Assembly (NCBI GenBank): GCA_009760885.1
Contig: CM019691.1
Span: 26,287,314-26,351,313 of the forward strand
Direction: 5' to 3'
Source of the DNA: Achatina immaculata
Taxonomy: Eukaryota > Mollusca > Gastropoda > Stylommatophora > Achatinidae
DNA: 64,000 nucleotides
Shown: positions 34,521-46,255 of the stretch, piece after piece
How positions within the stretch are numbered: the stretch's first letter is position 1
How the letters are laid out: the number at the start of each line of letters is the position of its first letter
Made by a program: the position numbers and the translations under genes
Notes under the pieces: generated by a model
What the model was told of the DNA's origin: nothing
The model's input: the letters and a program-made list of their open reading frames with translations, nothing else
The model's database searches: none

Positions 34521-34832
34521 CAGCCAAATGCTGTTCAAGTACAGCTAGTCTATACCTCCCAGCCAAATGCTGTTCAAGTACAGCTAGTCTATGCCTTCCA
34601 GCCAAATGCTGTTCAAGTACAGCTAGTCTATGCCTCCCAGCCAAATGCTGTTCAAGTACAGCTAGTCTATATCTCCCAGCCAAATGCTGTTCAAGTGCAG
34701 CTTGTCTATATCTCCCAGCCAAATGCTGTTCAAGTACAGCTAGTCTATGCCTCCCAGCCAAATGCTGTTCAAGTACAGCTAGTCTATATCTCCCAGCCAA
34801 ATGCTGTTCAAGTACAGCTAGTCTATACCTTT
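34521..34832. repeat. 39-bp minisatellite, 8 copies
   Basis: The unit is CAGCCAAATGCTGTTCAAGT followed by ACAGCTAGTCTATRYCTYC, repeated eight times with very few changes. Since 39 is a multiple of three, one frame on each strand stays open (plus: QPNAVQVQLVYAS; minus: LAGRYRLAVLEQH). These frames are a by-product of the repeat. Confidence 0.95.
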
Positions 34833-36950
34833 CTCACCTGCACTTCTGGCTCAGAACTAACCCTGACTTTGATAAATTAGATTACAAAAGAAAACAGTTT
34901 CTGTTTCTAAGGTCATATCTAAGATCATTCCATGCTTTCCATCTTAATGAAATAACGCCTGTCAGCAAATAACAGGAGCACAAGTACTGAAAACAGTTTG
35001 TTCCCAAAATAAGAAATGTCAGTGTGCTAGACCATGGAATTCCAACCAATAAATTCATTCCTCACTTACTGAGAAAATCCTGGTAAACTGTTCTCACAAC
35101 TAATAACAGTTCAAATGTTTAATAAACACGATGAGGAAAAAACCCCCAAAAACTGGAAGCGGCTGGCATTCTCTAACAGTAAGCAGAAAAAAAAATGTAT
35201 CCCTCAATGCTTTAAGTTTATAATTAATATAATAAAGTTATATATATGGATAACCAAAGAGAGAAATCAGGACAAACACAGGATGCGAGAACAGAAAAGG
35301 ACAGAAGCTCATTATTTACAATCTAATGACCATTCAGTTCTTCTACAATCTGGCTACTTGGATAAGTGCAAAGAAAAGTGACAGACTCAAAAGACCATTG
35401 CTAAAACATCTTAAAATCTTGGCTGAAGCAGAAGCAACCAACCTTGGAAACCCTTTGAAAAGAATACCAAGGATGATAAATTCTGAGGAACAGGCAGCAC
35501 GCTAAATAGGTCACAGCAAAGGAATCTTTTTGCTGCCTCCCCCAATACATAAAGTAAAACCAGAAGATGTAGAAAGAAAAAAATGCCTGGATGAGCAGCA
35601 AATACATGTTGGTTAGGAGGACAGGACTGCATAAGTTGATCAAAGTGTTCGAGTATTATAATAGCCTTGAAAACCTGTAGATAATGCAGCTTCAGCTTTC
35701 AACAATCCCTTTGTGACTGAGTTTAGGGTGCATTCTCCTCTCATGCTGGGCAGTTGCTCTTGTAACCAAAGTTTGAATTTCCAGTCACATCATTCTTTTA
35801 CTAATTTTCTTTCTCTCATGTCTAAAGCACTTTTAACTACAATTTTTTTTTGTTTTTGAGGCTGATTATACATATTTTGCAGTGCACAAGCCTTATTTTT
35901 GCCAAATTTTTAAAACTACCCAATGCAAACATTTATAATCTACTAATGTTTTATCATACTCTGGGACATTCTTCATTTATCTGGAATGATTTTCCTGTTT
36001 AGCCATTTACATCCAGTCAAAACACACAATGGCAGTAGCATACATGGGATCCGTTTCCCATTTCACTATACACTGAATCACAACAAAGTAATCTAGGGCT
36101 ACTACCAGCAATTTTTACTACTTGCCATAACACTGTACATTGTGTGCTAATACTACTTTTAACATCTGTTCATCCTGAATAACAAACTGCTTTCATTATG
36201 TATAATACTTTAGTCATGTGTCAAATTCTGTTCATATTAGCTTAATAAGTTTTCTGTGCTGAAAATGCACTATGTACATATATTTTGTCCCCATTTCAAA
36301 CTGCTTCAAACTGACTTGTGAGATATTTAAACATTCAGTCTGTAATTTTAAAGGGTGCAATATCCACAATGCATAAAGTACCTTCTAACAGTTTACTACT
36401 GACTGTGCCATATATTGATGCTCAAGGTGACAAACAAACAACAGCTTTAATTCCTGAATTGGAGTCAGTGTGAAAAAAGTACCGTCTAGGAAGGAACTGG
36501 AAGTCAAAGGTTTGGCATGCCAATTTCATGGATGTGCCTTAAATACAAAAATATATCAGAAACATATATACTACAAAGTATATTCCTGTCAAACAGTTGA
36601 GCATGTTTAATCAGAAGTAATGTAACTGTGTGCTACAATAAATCTGTTCAGATACTATAAGGTCTAAGCACATTTGTCTGCTCCTGGACATATAACTGAA
36701 TGCAACTCTCAAGCAGAACTTCTACCTTCAGAAGAAGACAGGACTGTACACTGTAGATTTATGCATCTGTTGCCAAAAAAAAAAAACATCTGTTTTTTTT
36801 TTCCACAACCCACAAAAGTTTCAAAATATATTTATTATCAATTTGTCTCTTAGCTGAAATCATGCAACATACGTGACCACTCAATAAAAATGAAGATTTA
36901 TATATTAAAATGCTATGTAAAATAAGGTAAAATTCCTGTTTCCATGCCAT
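34833..36950. other. Noncoding, nothing recognised
   Basis: About 2.1 kb of AT-rich DNA between the minisatellite and a SINE. I found no splice-bounded exon or transposon terminus. Open frames at 35115-35381 and 35401-35643 resemble nothing known to me. Confidence 0.45.
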
Positions 36951-36952
36951 TA

Positions 36953-37174
36953 AGGCATACTGGGTAATACGGTGTTAGGCCCGTATTTTCCATGACCTCT
37001 GACACACGAAAGTGTGATGTGGTCAGTATCACGCCTGGCCACTTTACCTTCCCAGGTTTCTCTGGTACCCATTTTTATAGGCTGGGTGAACCGAAAAAAT
37101 CCCACTGCTGGGACTGAACCTGGTACAGCTGGATTAGTAAACTGAGCCCCTAACCACTCAGCTAACCAGGCACC
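36953..37174 (-). repeat. tRNA-derived SINE, copy 3 (best preserved)
   Basis: Minus strand. It begins GGTGCCTGGTTAGCTGAGTG with an A box (GGTTAGCTGAGTGGTTAG, 37151-37168) and a B box (GGTTCAGTCCC, 37110-37120), about 30 bp apart as in tRNA genes. Then comes the family core TAAAAATGGGTACC and the tail CCTAACACCGTATTACCC. It lacks an acceptor-stem partner, so it is a SINE and not a tRNA gene. It provides the reference for the two copies near the left end of the window. Confidence 0.85.
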
Positions 37175-37286
37175 ATGTAGCACAAGACAAAAAAAAAAAA
37201 GGTTTAAAAAAACAACAGGCTACAAAATAACAGACTATATGAAGTAGATATGCTTAATCCCACAGTTACTGGGCCATTTACAATTA

Positions 37287-39629
37287 CGAAGGGTGATTGA
37301 TAAGTTCTCGGCATAATGTACATATACTTGAAACGCACAGTTGATATTAAGTGCACTCGTAGGTCAGCTTAACTCTTTGTATGCTCTGTGATGAATCATG
37401 CATGGATTTTGGGCCCCTCAGAACCCTATGCTCTGTGCGTGCGATGATAGTTTGTAGCTCTCTAATTCTGAAGATAATCAAAGTATACTTAAAACCAGCA
37501 GTTGCACTTCCTTCTGGAATCCATTTGTCGACACAAGGCATGTGTTTCAGCTGAATACAGAGCAGCTGTGTCTTAATTTAACGTTTTTTTTTCCAAAGTT
37601 TATTGTCATTAGGTTTTTGTTTATCAACAAATATGGCTTCCAGTGGTAGTTTATTTCTTCCTGAGCAGTGTATTTCTGAATTACAAGCTCAAAATTTAAT
37701 TCAAAAGTGTCTAGACTGCGGTGAAGAGAATGCAGGAGTAGAGATTTTGAATTTTCGGACCCATGTGGCGTTGATTCAAAGCATGAGGATGATGTTTTTT
37801 TTTTTTTTTTGGTCCAGCAGCAAACGTGCTAGAAGGGTAGCTGGTGATACTACTTCTCAGCTTTTTGCTAGCACTAGCTGTAATATCACAATAAGTAATG
37901 CTGGAGATTGTGTAATTTAAAAAATTGAATGCTGTAGAATGCTTGAAATTTAAAAAAAAAACCAAAAAAAAACACAATGGCTTGTTTTCTGGTAAATATT
38001 AGTCGCCGCCTGCCCATTTGTTTTCATGTAAATATTACCTACCCCCTTGGTGTTTTTAGTTTACTGTAAATGCATAATTGGTGTATGTTTTCATGTAAAT
38101 TTTGGAGGATATGTGAAGAAAAGGTATTTGTGTACATTTTTATTCATTATGGAATTATATGACCAACTACAGTGGATTAACTTGATGGGTGAGTGAAAAA
38201 AAACATTGTTCTAATTTCTTCATTTTCCATTATTTCTTCTCAGTTCTTAGCTCTTTTTTTTCTGTTGTATACTAATAACATACCAACAATTTTATTAGAA
38301 AAACAAAATATATTTTTTCTTGTTTAAACTAATGTATAATATATCATACTACAAATCAGATTATGCCTTTGTCATTATTTTAAATGTGACAACCATCCCA
38401 TTCCACATTGTGAAATTTACCCCCCTTGGTATTTTGAGGGGAAAAACCCCCAGTATACAAAGAGTTAATGTAAGATTAAATCCCACGTTTCAAGAAATTA
38501 ACTAGGCTACTGAAGTGGTAATGGGTGGCAGAAATTGAGAAAATGGATACAATTTCTCATCGAGCAGTCATTCGCTACCTCTGCATCAAGGGCTTATCAT
38601 TGAAGGAGATCCTTGAGGATATGGTAGAGACTCTGTGGAGAGTGCCCCTTCTTACAGCACAGTGAAGAAATGGGAAGCTCAATTCAAACATGGAAGGGAG
38701 AGTCTGGAAGATGATTCCCCCGTCCAGGAAGACCAAGAACAGTAACCACTGACAGAATCCATGACAAGATAATGGAGGATTGACAACTAACTGAGCGGTA
38801 CATTGCTACTGAGTTGGGCATCTCCCAGGAATGTGTTCATGCTATTATTCACAATGATCTTCAAATGACAAAGGTCTCTGCTTGACGGGTTCCTAAACTT
38901 CTTGGAGCTGATCACAAACGACAGCGTTGCAACATGTCAAGAGACAATCTTGGCCATTTTTCTGCACATCCTGAAAAGTTTCTTCAGCAATTTGTGACTA
39001 TGGATGAGACTTGGGTTCATCATTTTCAACCATAAACCAAAGAGCAGTCAAAGCAGTGGAAACATCATGGATCTCTACCTCCAAAGAAAGCAAGGGTGGT
39101 GATGGCTTCCATCTTTTGGGATTCAGAAGGTGTGCTATTGGTAGACTATCTTCCAAAGGGCAGAACGGTCACTGGGGCCTGTTATACTAATCTTGTGAAG
39201 CAACTTTGGATCAAACTGAAGAAAAAGCGTTGAGGGAAATTGACGAGAGGAGTCATCTTTCATCAAGACAATGCTCCAGTTCACAGGTTGGCAGTGGTAA
39301 TGGCTGCCATTCATGAATGCGGCTTCCAGCTTCTTGAACATCTTCCTGATTCCCCAGATTTGGCCCCTTCAGAGATTACCTGTTTACCAAACTAAAAAAG
39401 AAGCTCAGTGGTCGCAAATTTGCTTCAGATGATGACATCATTCATGCTGTAGACCACTTTCTACTGGCACAAGATGCTGACTTTTACAAAGAAGGGATCC
39501 GTATGCTCCAGGATCGCTGGACTAAGTGAATAAACTTGCAAGGGGACTGTGTTGAGAAATAATTTTTTAAAAAGTTGTCCACAAATAATCTGTTGTACCT
39601 TATGCCGAGAACTTATCAATCACTCCTGG
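37287..39629 (+). mobile_element. mariner transposon (DD34D), disrupted
   Basis: Inverted termini: left CGAAGGGTGATTGATAAGTT then CTCGGCATAA; right, reverse complemented, CCAGGAGTGATTGATAAGTT then CTCGGCATAA. TA flanks both (37285-37286, 39630-39631). The transposase begins at ATG 38543 and ends at TGA 39527-39529. Motifs are VTMDETWVHHF (first D), FHQDNAPVHRL (second D) and DSPDLAPS followed by the third D. There are 34 residues between the last two acids once a 2-base insertion near 39370 is allowed for. Several stops are present. Without the nested piggyBac-like element it would be about 1.25 kb, the usual mariner size. Confidence 0.93.
37373..38464. mobile_element. piggyBac-like element (TTAA-flanked), nonautonomous
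   Basis: Short inverted termini CTCTTTGTATGCT and, reverse complemented, CTCTTTGTATACT are flanked on both sides by TTAA (37369-37372, 38465-38468). This is the target duplication of the piggyBac superfamily. It sits between the mariner's left terminus and its transposase. A 95-codon frame beginning MASSGSLFLPEQCISEL (37633-37917) has no similarity that I recognise and is probably a leftover of an internal gene. No DDE transposase is visible. Confidence 0.75.
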
Positions 39630-39631
39630 TA

Positions 39632-40260
39632 GTATGCTCAAATCCAGAAATATTAACCTGTATACGCTTTCTTTTCAATGTAGAAGACTTTCAAAGGAGG
39701 TGAAAAATTAATGGTTTGTGGAATTTGCTGAACATTACCTTGCTAAGCTGCTTCTCTCATGTCTTATTCTACCAATACCTAATGGGGATAATTAGCTGTT
39801 GTGACAAAAAAACATGTTTATGTTGGCAAAATCCAGTTTCATCACACTTCAGTTTTGTGTCTGACATTACCTGACATCAAGTCGAAAATGCTCACAACCA
39901 AAATGACTATAAAACTGAATATAAAATAGAAATACGTCTATCAAAAGTTAGTAACAGAACATACAAATCAGAAATACTCTTTTTAAAAATTAACTGACCA
40001 TATGAATAGAAATACATCAAACATGACAAACTGACCACATAAAGTGGAAATGCTCATATCAAAAATAACTAACCATATTAAGTAAAAATGAATATATAAG
40101 AAAATACCGACTTCATGAAGTAAATATGGTCACATACAAAATCACATTCAAAGGCTCAGCCTTATTCTTTTAAATAAATTTAAAAACAACAAATGATCTT
40201 TCTTGCGAGAATCTGAAACATTTTGTTCAAGTTCTACCTCAGGATTTTTGTAGCAATATC
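39632..40260. other. Noncoding, nothing recognised
   Basis: AT-rich, with loosely repeated words such as AATGACTATAAAACTGAATA, CATGAAGTAAATATGG and CACATAAAGTGGAAATG. These may be a very degraded tandem repeat. Confidence 0.35.
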
Positions 40261-40275
40261 ATTTATGAAAGAAGT

Positions 40276-40352
40276 CAGTCAGTCATCAGTCAGTTATTTG
40301 CATGTCCCTTGTGGAACTTTGCCTCCCTAACAGCTCTCCTGTAGGCCTCTTG
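40276..40352 (-). mobile_element. 77-bp RTE-A 3' stub
   Basis: Only the last 77 bp of the RTE-A family (minus strand: CCTACAGGAGAGCTGTTAGG to a (CTGA)n-like tail). A perfect 11-bp target-site duplication, ATGAAAGAAGT, is at 40265-40275 and 40353-40363. Confidence 0.92.
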
Positions 40353-40429
40353 ATGAAAGAAGTATATTTCTTAAATTTACAGACCAATGTGATAACTAAT
40401 GCTGCATGAAACTGAAACTGGTGAAATGA

Positions 40430-41105
40430 GAGTTAAGCAAACATTTTTTTTTCAGCTGTTATTAGTTATTTCTCTGTCTCTCTCAACTTTTTCTCTTGGA
40501 TTTTCCAATGAAATTGCTATTTTCTCATGATACTTTCTGCCTGTGCCTTACAGAGCTGACATTTATTTGGGACCTCTCTTAAACTTCCTCTAAGAACTTG
40601 TTTCTCTAGCTGTTCATGGCATGAGCAGAATTTTCTCCAAGTGAGGAGTATAAATAGAATACTGTAGCTGTGACTAAAAAGGGGCCTAGGTCTGTTGCTG
40701 GTCCTGGGGAGCGGCTTCATTACGCCGGGGCCTGTCCAAACGTGTTCAGCCTGTGACATCAGGATTTCCTTCAGCATTTTTAGGGAGATGACTCCAATGT
40801 TGTGTTGATTGTCATCTATCATTTAGCTGGGATTTGCAACCACTGTCATTGGCTACATGTAATTCAATGAGTTGTATGTGACAGGTACTTTGGAGGAAGT
40901 TGCTTTGCATTTGTTCACTGAGGTGTTGCTTGATGGATTTGTATAGGTCTGATTCGTCCATTTTGATGAGGTCCTCTGGTTTGGCCCTTGCTGCTAGCTG
41001 GTCAGCTTTGTTATTTCTGTTGACTCCAGCATGGTCAGGACAGTACATCTATGTGATGTTTTTGATGTGAGGTTTATTAATTATTTCTTGCCAATCAGTT
41101 CTAAT
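40430..41105 (-). mobile_element. RNase H-like retroelement fragment
   Basis: Minus strand. MYCPDHAGVNRNNKADQLAA (from about 41048) has the RNase H C-terminal signature H-x-G-x-x-x-N-x-x-A-D-x-L-A. It is followed by about 60 residues and, after a stop, by a cysteine/histidine-containing tail (FCSCHEQLEKQ, NKCQLCKAQAE). It is related to 13600-14035 but in the other orientation. No RT is attached. The standalone RNase H plus a putative zinc-knuckle-like ending may define one repeat family. Confidence 0.6.
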
Positions 41106-41249
41106 GGCTTTTTGTTCCACTTTCCTTAATAGATTTTGGGATATACAAAATCTTCTTCACTATCTCTATCTGCACCACATGAATTCATCTGGTCATTTCT
41201 TGTTCATGTCTTACAAGCTTGTAATATTATTGGTTCTATATAACAGCAC

Positions 41250-41354
41250 TGGATGCATCAGCAGCAGGCCATCTTGCTCACAACCAAGAGGCCTACAGGA
41301 GTGCTGTCAAGGAGGCAAAGTTCCACAAGGGACATGCAAATGAATGAATGAATG
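41250..41354 (+). mobile_element. 105-bp RTE-A 3' stub
   Basis: The last 105 bp of RTE-A including the (AATG)n tail. A perfect 12-bp target-site duplication, ATATAACAGCAC, is at 41238-41249 and 41355-41366. Confidence 0.93.
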
Positions 41355-41721
41355 ATATAACAGCACAGCATTCCTTCATTATCAATTTTTAGGAGAATTG
41401 ATAATAAATGTAAATAACCTCTCCTCATCCTGCAAAAAATTCACTTCTGTCCTCGATACTATTGACAATTTTGTCAAAAGTAAACCAGTAAGCAGAATAT
41501 ATTCTATGAAAAAAGAAACATCCAATTAAAAAAAAAACAACTATATTTATGTTTTGCATACCACAGTCCTGCATGAAAAAAGCTGAGTTTTCAAAACACT
41601 CATCGAACATTAAAAAAAAATTTGAAATGAAAATGTGAAGCTGTTGTCTCATCACCTAATGGGTTTACTTCCACCACTCACTGGATCAAAGTTATATGCA
41701 GGCATTCAAAACCAAGGATGT

Positions 41722-41842
41722 TTTCTCTCTCTCTCTCTCTCTCTCTGAACCTTAAGTGCCCAGGGTACAAGAGTTCTCCACAAATGCCTGTCCTTTGCCT
41801 TTTTTTCTGCTCTTGCCCAGGTGAGCCCTCTATTGCTCAACA
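41722..41842 (-). mobile_element. RTE-B 3' stub with (GA)n tail
   Basis: It is nearly identical to the 3' end of the copy at 5235-6974 (CTGAACCTTAAGTGCCCAGG on the plus strand, then CCTGTCCTTTGCC). The simple tail is (TC)n on the plus strand. The target-site duplication AAGGATGT (8 bp) is at 41714-41721 and 41843-41850. Confidence 0.88.
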
Positions 41843-41879
41843 AAGGATGTGTTATCACCTATTTATTTTCCCTTTACAG

Positions 41880-41948
41880 TGATAATATCATGTGTCATAT
41901 ACAACTACTTGGAATATATCATGTGTCATATACAACTACTTGGAATAT
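41880..41948. repeat. 30-bp direct duplication
   Basis: AATATCATGTGTCATATACA then ACTACTTGG occurs twice back to back. A run of G follows at 41956-41968. Confidence 0.85.
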
Positions 41949-41984
41949 CAGTTTTTGGGGGGGGGGGGGTTTAACAACTTAACT

Positions 41985-42720
41985 TGAGATATGCAGATGA
42001 TACAGTACTGATAACAAAGAGTGAAAAAGAACTATAAGAACTGTTGGCCACAGTAGTAAAAGTATGTGAAAACAGGGGCCTTACCTTGAACAAGAAGAAA
42101 ACAGAAGTTATGGTCATCTCAAAGAAAAAAAGAATTCCTAAATAAACAGTAAATGACACTGTTGAAATAGGTGGACAAGGTTAGATATCTGGGAACACTA
42201 CTGACCTCAGATGGAAGATGCCTGAGATAGAGCAGAATAATGCAAGACAAAATAATGTTTCAGAAAATGAAGAGCATTCTGTGTAAAAGAAATCACTGTC
42301 ATTAGTAGTGAGGAAAAAGAGTACTAAGGTGCTACATCGAGTCAATTTCATTTTACGGATGTGAGGCACGGTCGGTCACTAATGAAGTACAACGCCAACT
42401 TGAAGCCACTGAAAAATGGCTCCTTAGAAGAATGCCACGAATACCAAGGACAGCAAAGAAATGAAACAAGGAGGTTTTGAGAGAGGCTGGAAAGACAAGA
42501 CAAACAATAAAAAAACAGAAAAGACAATCCAAATTATTAGGACACGTGTTATAGAGAGGCAAGCTAGAATACACTGTGACAACAGGAAAGACAGAAATGC
42601 TGGACAGACTAACTAGATGGCATGGGCAAAGAATGCCAGCTTATGATCAGCGCTCGGAGCAGGGAATTGTGGAAAAGTATGACAGCCAACGCCAGTCAGC
42701 AGGGCAACAGATAGACAGAT
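41985..42720 (+). mobile_element. RTE-D LINE, degraded, from the RT box to the 3' end
   Basis: It starts at LRYADDTVLITKSEKE-like sequence (about 41990) and runs through CENRGLTLNKKKTEVMVISK to a degraded ILRM-type C-terminal region. It ends at AGCCAACGCCAGTCAGCAGG at about 42700, the same 3' end as 22566-23158. Frames are broken many times. Confidence 0.82.
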
Positions 42721-43585
42721 TATAGATTCAAAACCACGCCAAGATATTCTGCTACGCCTCCACTGCAACACAGCATGATCCCACTGTTGGTGTCATAAAC
42801 TACAGGATGGACTTCTATGCTGCTGACTGCAAACAGAGTGGGTGAGATTTATTTTTCACTGGGAAAAGTACTACAGATTAAGTAGGAGTGATAATATGCT
42901 TCTTGTATGACTGATGAACATTTGCGGCTTTCCCAAGTTCAAGAACTGGCTGAGTGGCAAAATTATGACAACACAACACTTCAGAACAAGCAAGATTATC
43001 CATCATGATTAAATCTTTCCCTTTCTTAATTTAAAATTTGAAACTATCCCCAGTAATGGACAGATTATATATCATAATGCACTTTTTTGCAATGAGAAAT
43101 TTTTTTAAAATCTTATCACAGCCATTAGCATTAAAATATTTTCCTACAAGTCTGGCAGTACAAAGTAATTTTAAAAACACACACACATACACAACATAAA
43201 TCCTGAAAACTCAGTAATCTTTCTGGTTTGTCTATACACACTGTAAAAAAATATATGTCTGATGTAAATGTTGGTCACAGGGAAAAAAAAAAGTGAACTA
43301 TAATAAGTAACCCAGCTTACATTAATAAAACATACCGCAAAGAAGAAACTGTACAGCATTGTGAACACAATTAACAGAAAAATGCACAATTATGGGGAAA
43401 GGTAAACGAATCAAGAATATGCATCAAATACTGTATACTAGGCTATTTTAAGTCACATCAAATGGGGGAAATATACAAAGGAAAAACACTGACTAATGAA
43501 CACAACAAAAAAAAAAAAAAAAGAAATCCCCAGTATATTAACAATTACAAAGTATATCTAACACACTCACTATACTGGTTACGTG
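42721..43585. other. Noncoding, nothing recognised
   Basis: AT-rich, with a CA-rich stretch at 43174-43194. I see no exon or transposon end. Confidence 0.45.
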
Positions 43586-43587
43586 TT

Positions 43588-44075
43588 GAGAAAAAGAGAA
43601 TGTATATTATTGCAGCTACAGTATTTACATTACTCTGAACTATACAGAGAGAAAAGGAAAATGTATACTACTGCAGCCACAGTATTTACATTACTCTGAA
43701 CTATACAGAGAGAAAAAGAGAATGTATATTATTGCAGCTACAGTATTTACATTACTCTGAACTATACAGAGAGAAAAAGAGAATGTATACTACTGCAGCT
43801 ACAGTATTTACATTACTCTGAACTATACAGAGAGAAAAAGAGAATGTATACTACTGCAGCTACAGTATTTACATTGGTCTGAACTATACAGAGAGAAAAA
43901 GAGAATGTATACTATTGCAGCTACAGTATTTGCATTGGTCTGAACTATACAGAGAGAAAAAGAGAATGTATACCATTGCAGCTACAGTATTTACATTACT
44001 CTGAACTATACAGAGTGAAAAAGAGAATATATACTACTGCAGCTACAGTATTTATATTACTCTGAACTATACAGC
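43588..44075. repeat. 61-bp minisatellite, 8 copies
   Basis: The unit is GAGAATGTATACTACTGCAG followed by CTACAGTATTTACATTACTC and TGAACTATACAGAGAGAAAAA (61 bp). The last copy is the most diverged. Each unit contains CTGCAG and an ACTATACAGAGAG segment. Confidence 0.95.
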
Positions 44076-44079
44076 TGAA

Positions 44080-45925
44080 AAACACATAAAAGACTAGGCA
44101 AGTTGAAATCACAGCTTATCTTTTTTTTTTTAAAGCTCACTGATTATGCAACCAAGATTTTCTTCAAGAATTTTTTCTGCACATGCACAGTGATTCTATA
44201 AACAGACCCAATGGAAACATTTCCAAAACCTTATTAATGATGCCATATAACACATTTCATGTAAGTAAAATTCAGTGTTGCAGTTTCACAAATATCACAG
44301 CTAAATAAAAAATATTAAGAAATAAAAGATAAAACTTTTAGGTTTTATCCTAACAGGCAACATATTCTGTTCAGTTTAACTCACATTTGGTCTGACCACT
44401 GGTCCCAATGAGCCCATTTATGAAAGCAAAATTAAGGCTGATAGATACAATGTTCAGTGTTTCACATACTGTACAGCAATTATAGTTTCTGGTCACTCTT
44501 TGCCTACGCTTTTTGTTCTTTCAGGCACCAAAACTTGACTCTCTCTGCTAACATACTGAATCTGAACAGGGAAAGAGTTGGGGGCATTTGTTTTTTTTTT
44601 TTTTTTACATGGTAACACTATATAAATCACTCCCACGCTGTCTACTTGCTTGGGAGGGGGGGGGGGGAAGAGAGAGATACAGAATAAAATTTGATCAGAG
44701 ATATAAAAACCCAAGACTGAATCTTGGACTTTGAATACTATAAGAGATGGTATGTTCACATTTGCTTCTGTTGTATTTGTTCCTGTATATGATATCTCTT
44801 TACCTTGTCAGAGACATATTACAGTTAACTTATTTATATCTATATATAATATATTCTATACATAATATATTCTTTATATCATCCCATGGTTATCTTCTTT
44901 TAGACAATTTTTCCTCAGTGATCTTCACTAGTTTTTCTTTTTATATCTCCCTATTTATTGTATACTTTCTTCTTTCACTTTACACATGGGCCAAAAAACA
45001 TGGCCACTTACTTGTTCACTTAAAAATGTACACAAATTTAAGTGGTTAACATTTAGCATAACCACCTTTTACCCACATAATATACAGTGCAACATTTGTG
45101 ACAGTAAAAGTTGGCTAGATGACTACAAAGTTCTGATATATCCTTTGTAACAAATATTGTCTACAAATGTATGATAAACTTTTAGTATAACTTTTTCCAT
45201 GATAATTCTGATAAATTATCTTGCACCCTAATTCCAGCATAACTTTATAATTAAACAAAAAAACAAAAACAAAACAATAAAGCAACTATCACAAGCTAAA
45301 ATACTAATGTGACCACAACAATAAAATAAATCAACCTTGAGAAAACTGTGTTCACAGAGCTAAGCTAGCACACAGCAAATATCCAGGTCTAATCACATGG
45401 ATACTAGGGTCTGATTTAATGAAGAATGCCATTTTGTTCAAAGACCTGCTTTCATTTAAAAAAACATAAAAGCTAATTTATTTTACTAGGACATATGAGC
45501 AATTATATTTCTTTACACAAAATTGCAAAACACACATTAGGGCTGCTGCCATTAATGTTTGCAATTAACATATTAAAAATTTCTGCAAGTAAATTTTTTA
45601 TAAAAGTAAAAATCATCTAAATAATTAAGCCCTGTTAGCTTGAATGGCCTTCACATGTTTCTAAATTAATGAAGCTGCGCCACAGTGATCTGAATCTATT
45701 AATAACAGCAGAGGGCCACCGGGGACAGTTTCACTGGGACATTTCCCATTTTTGTTTTCCCATCTTCTCCACTCTTGATTTCTGTCACTATGCTACAGAA
45801 CTACAGTGGCAGGGGTAGAAGCTGGTGCAACATGTTTCCTGCTCGGTTATTTCCCAACTTTCTGCCACCTTGAAGTCAGAAAGGCAGAATCTGTGATGAC
45901 CCGACTGCATTGTTTATTTCAAACA
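44080..45925. other. Noncoding, possibly 3' flank of the NEDD4-like gene
   Basis: AT-rich, with a G run at 44646-44668. I saw no coding exon. The 3' end of the minus-strand ligase transcript could lie here or further right; no polyadenylation site can be fixed. Confidence 0.35.
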
Positions 45926-45926
45926 C

Positions 45927-46252
45927 GTGTTTATGACAGATTCTGAATGACCTAACAACATACGTGTTTGTGACAGACTCTGAATGACCCAACAACACAT
46001 GTGTTCGTGACAGATTATGAATGACCCAACAACACATGTGTTTATGACAGATCCTGAATGACCCAACAACACATGTGTTTATGACAGATTCCAAATGACC
46101 CAACAACACGTGTCTATAACAGATTCCGAATGACCCTACAACACATGTTTATGGACAGATTCCAAATGACCCAACAACACATGTTTATGGAAATATTCCG
46201 AATGACCCAACAACACGTGCTTGTGGACAGATTCCGAATGACCCAACAGCAC
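45927..46252. repeat. 36-37-bp minisatellite, about 9 copies
   Basis: The unit is GAATGACCCAACAACACATG followed by TGTTTATGACAGATTCT. Copies to the right are shorter and more diverged. Confidence 0.92.
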
Positions 46253-46255
46253 AAA

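Noticed and set aside
34465..34880. Repeat proteins on both strands (QPNAVQVQLVYAS; LAGRYRLAVLEQH)
   Set aside because: The 39-bp array is a multiple of three and keeps a frame open on each strand. Nothing outside the array supports a gene.
36953..37174. tRNA gene
   Set aside because: A and B boxes are present, but there is no cloverleaf with pairing acceptor ends. The same sequence recurs as a SINE.
38543..39529. SETMAR-like domesticated transposase gene
   Set aside because: There is no SET domain, several stops and shifts, and both mariner termini are in place.
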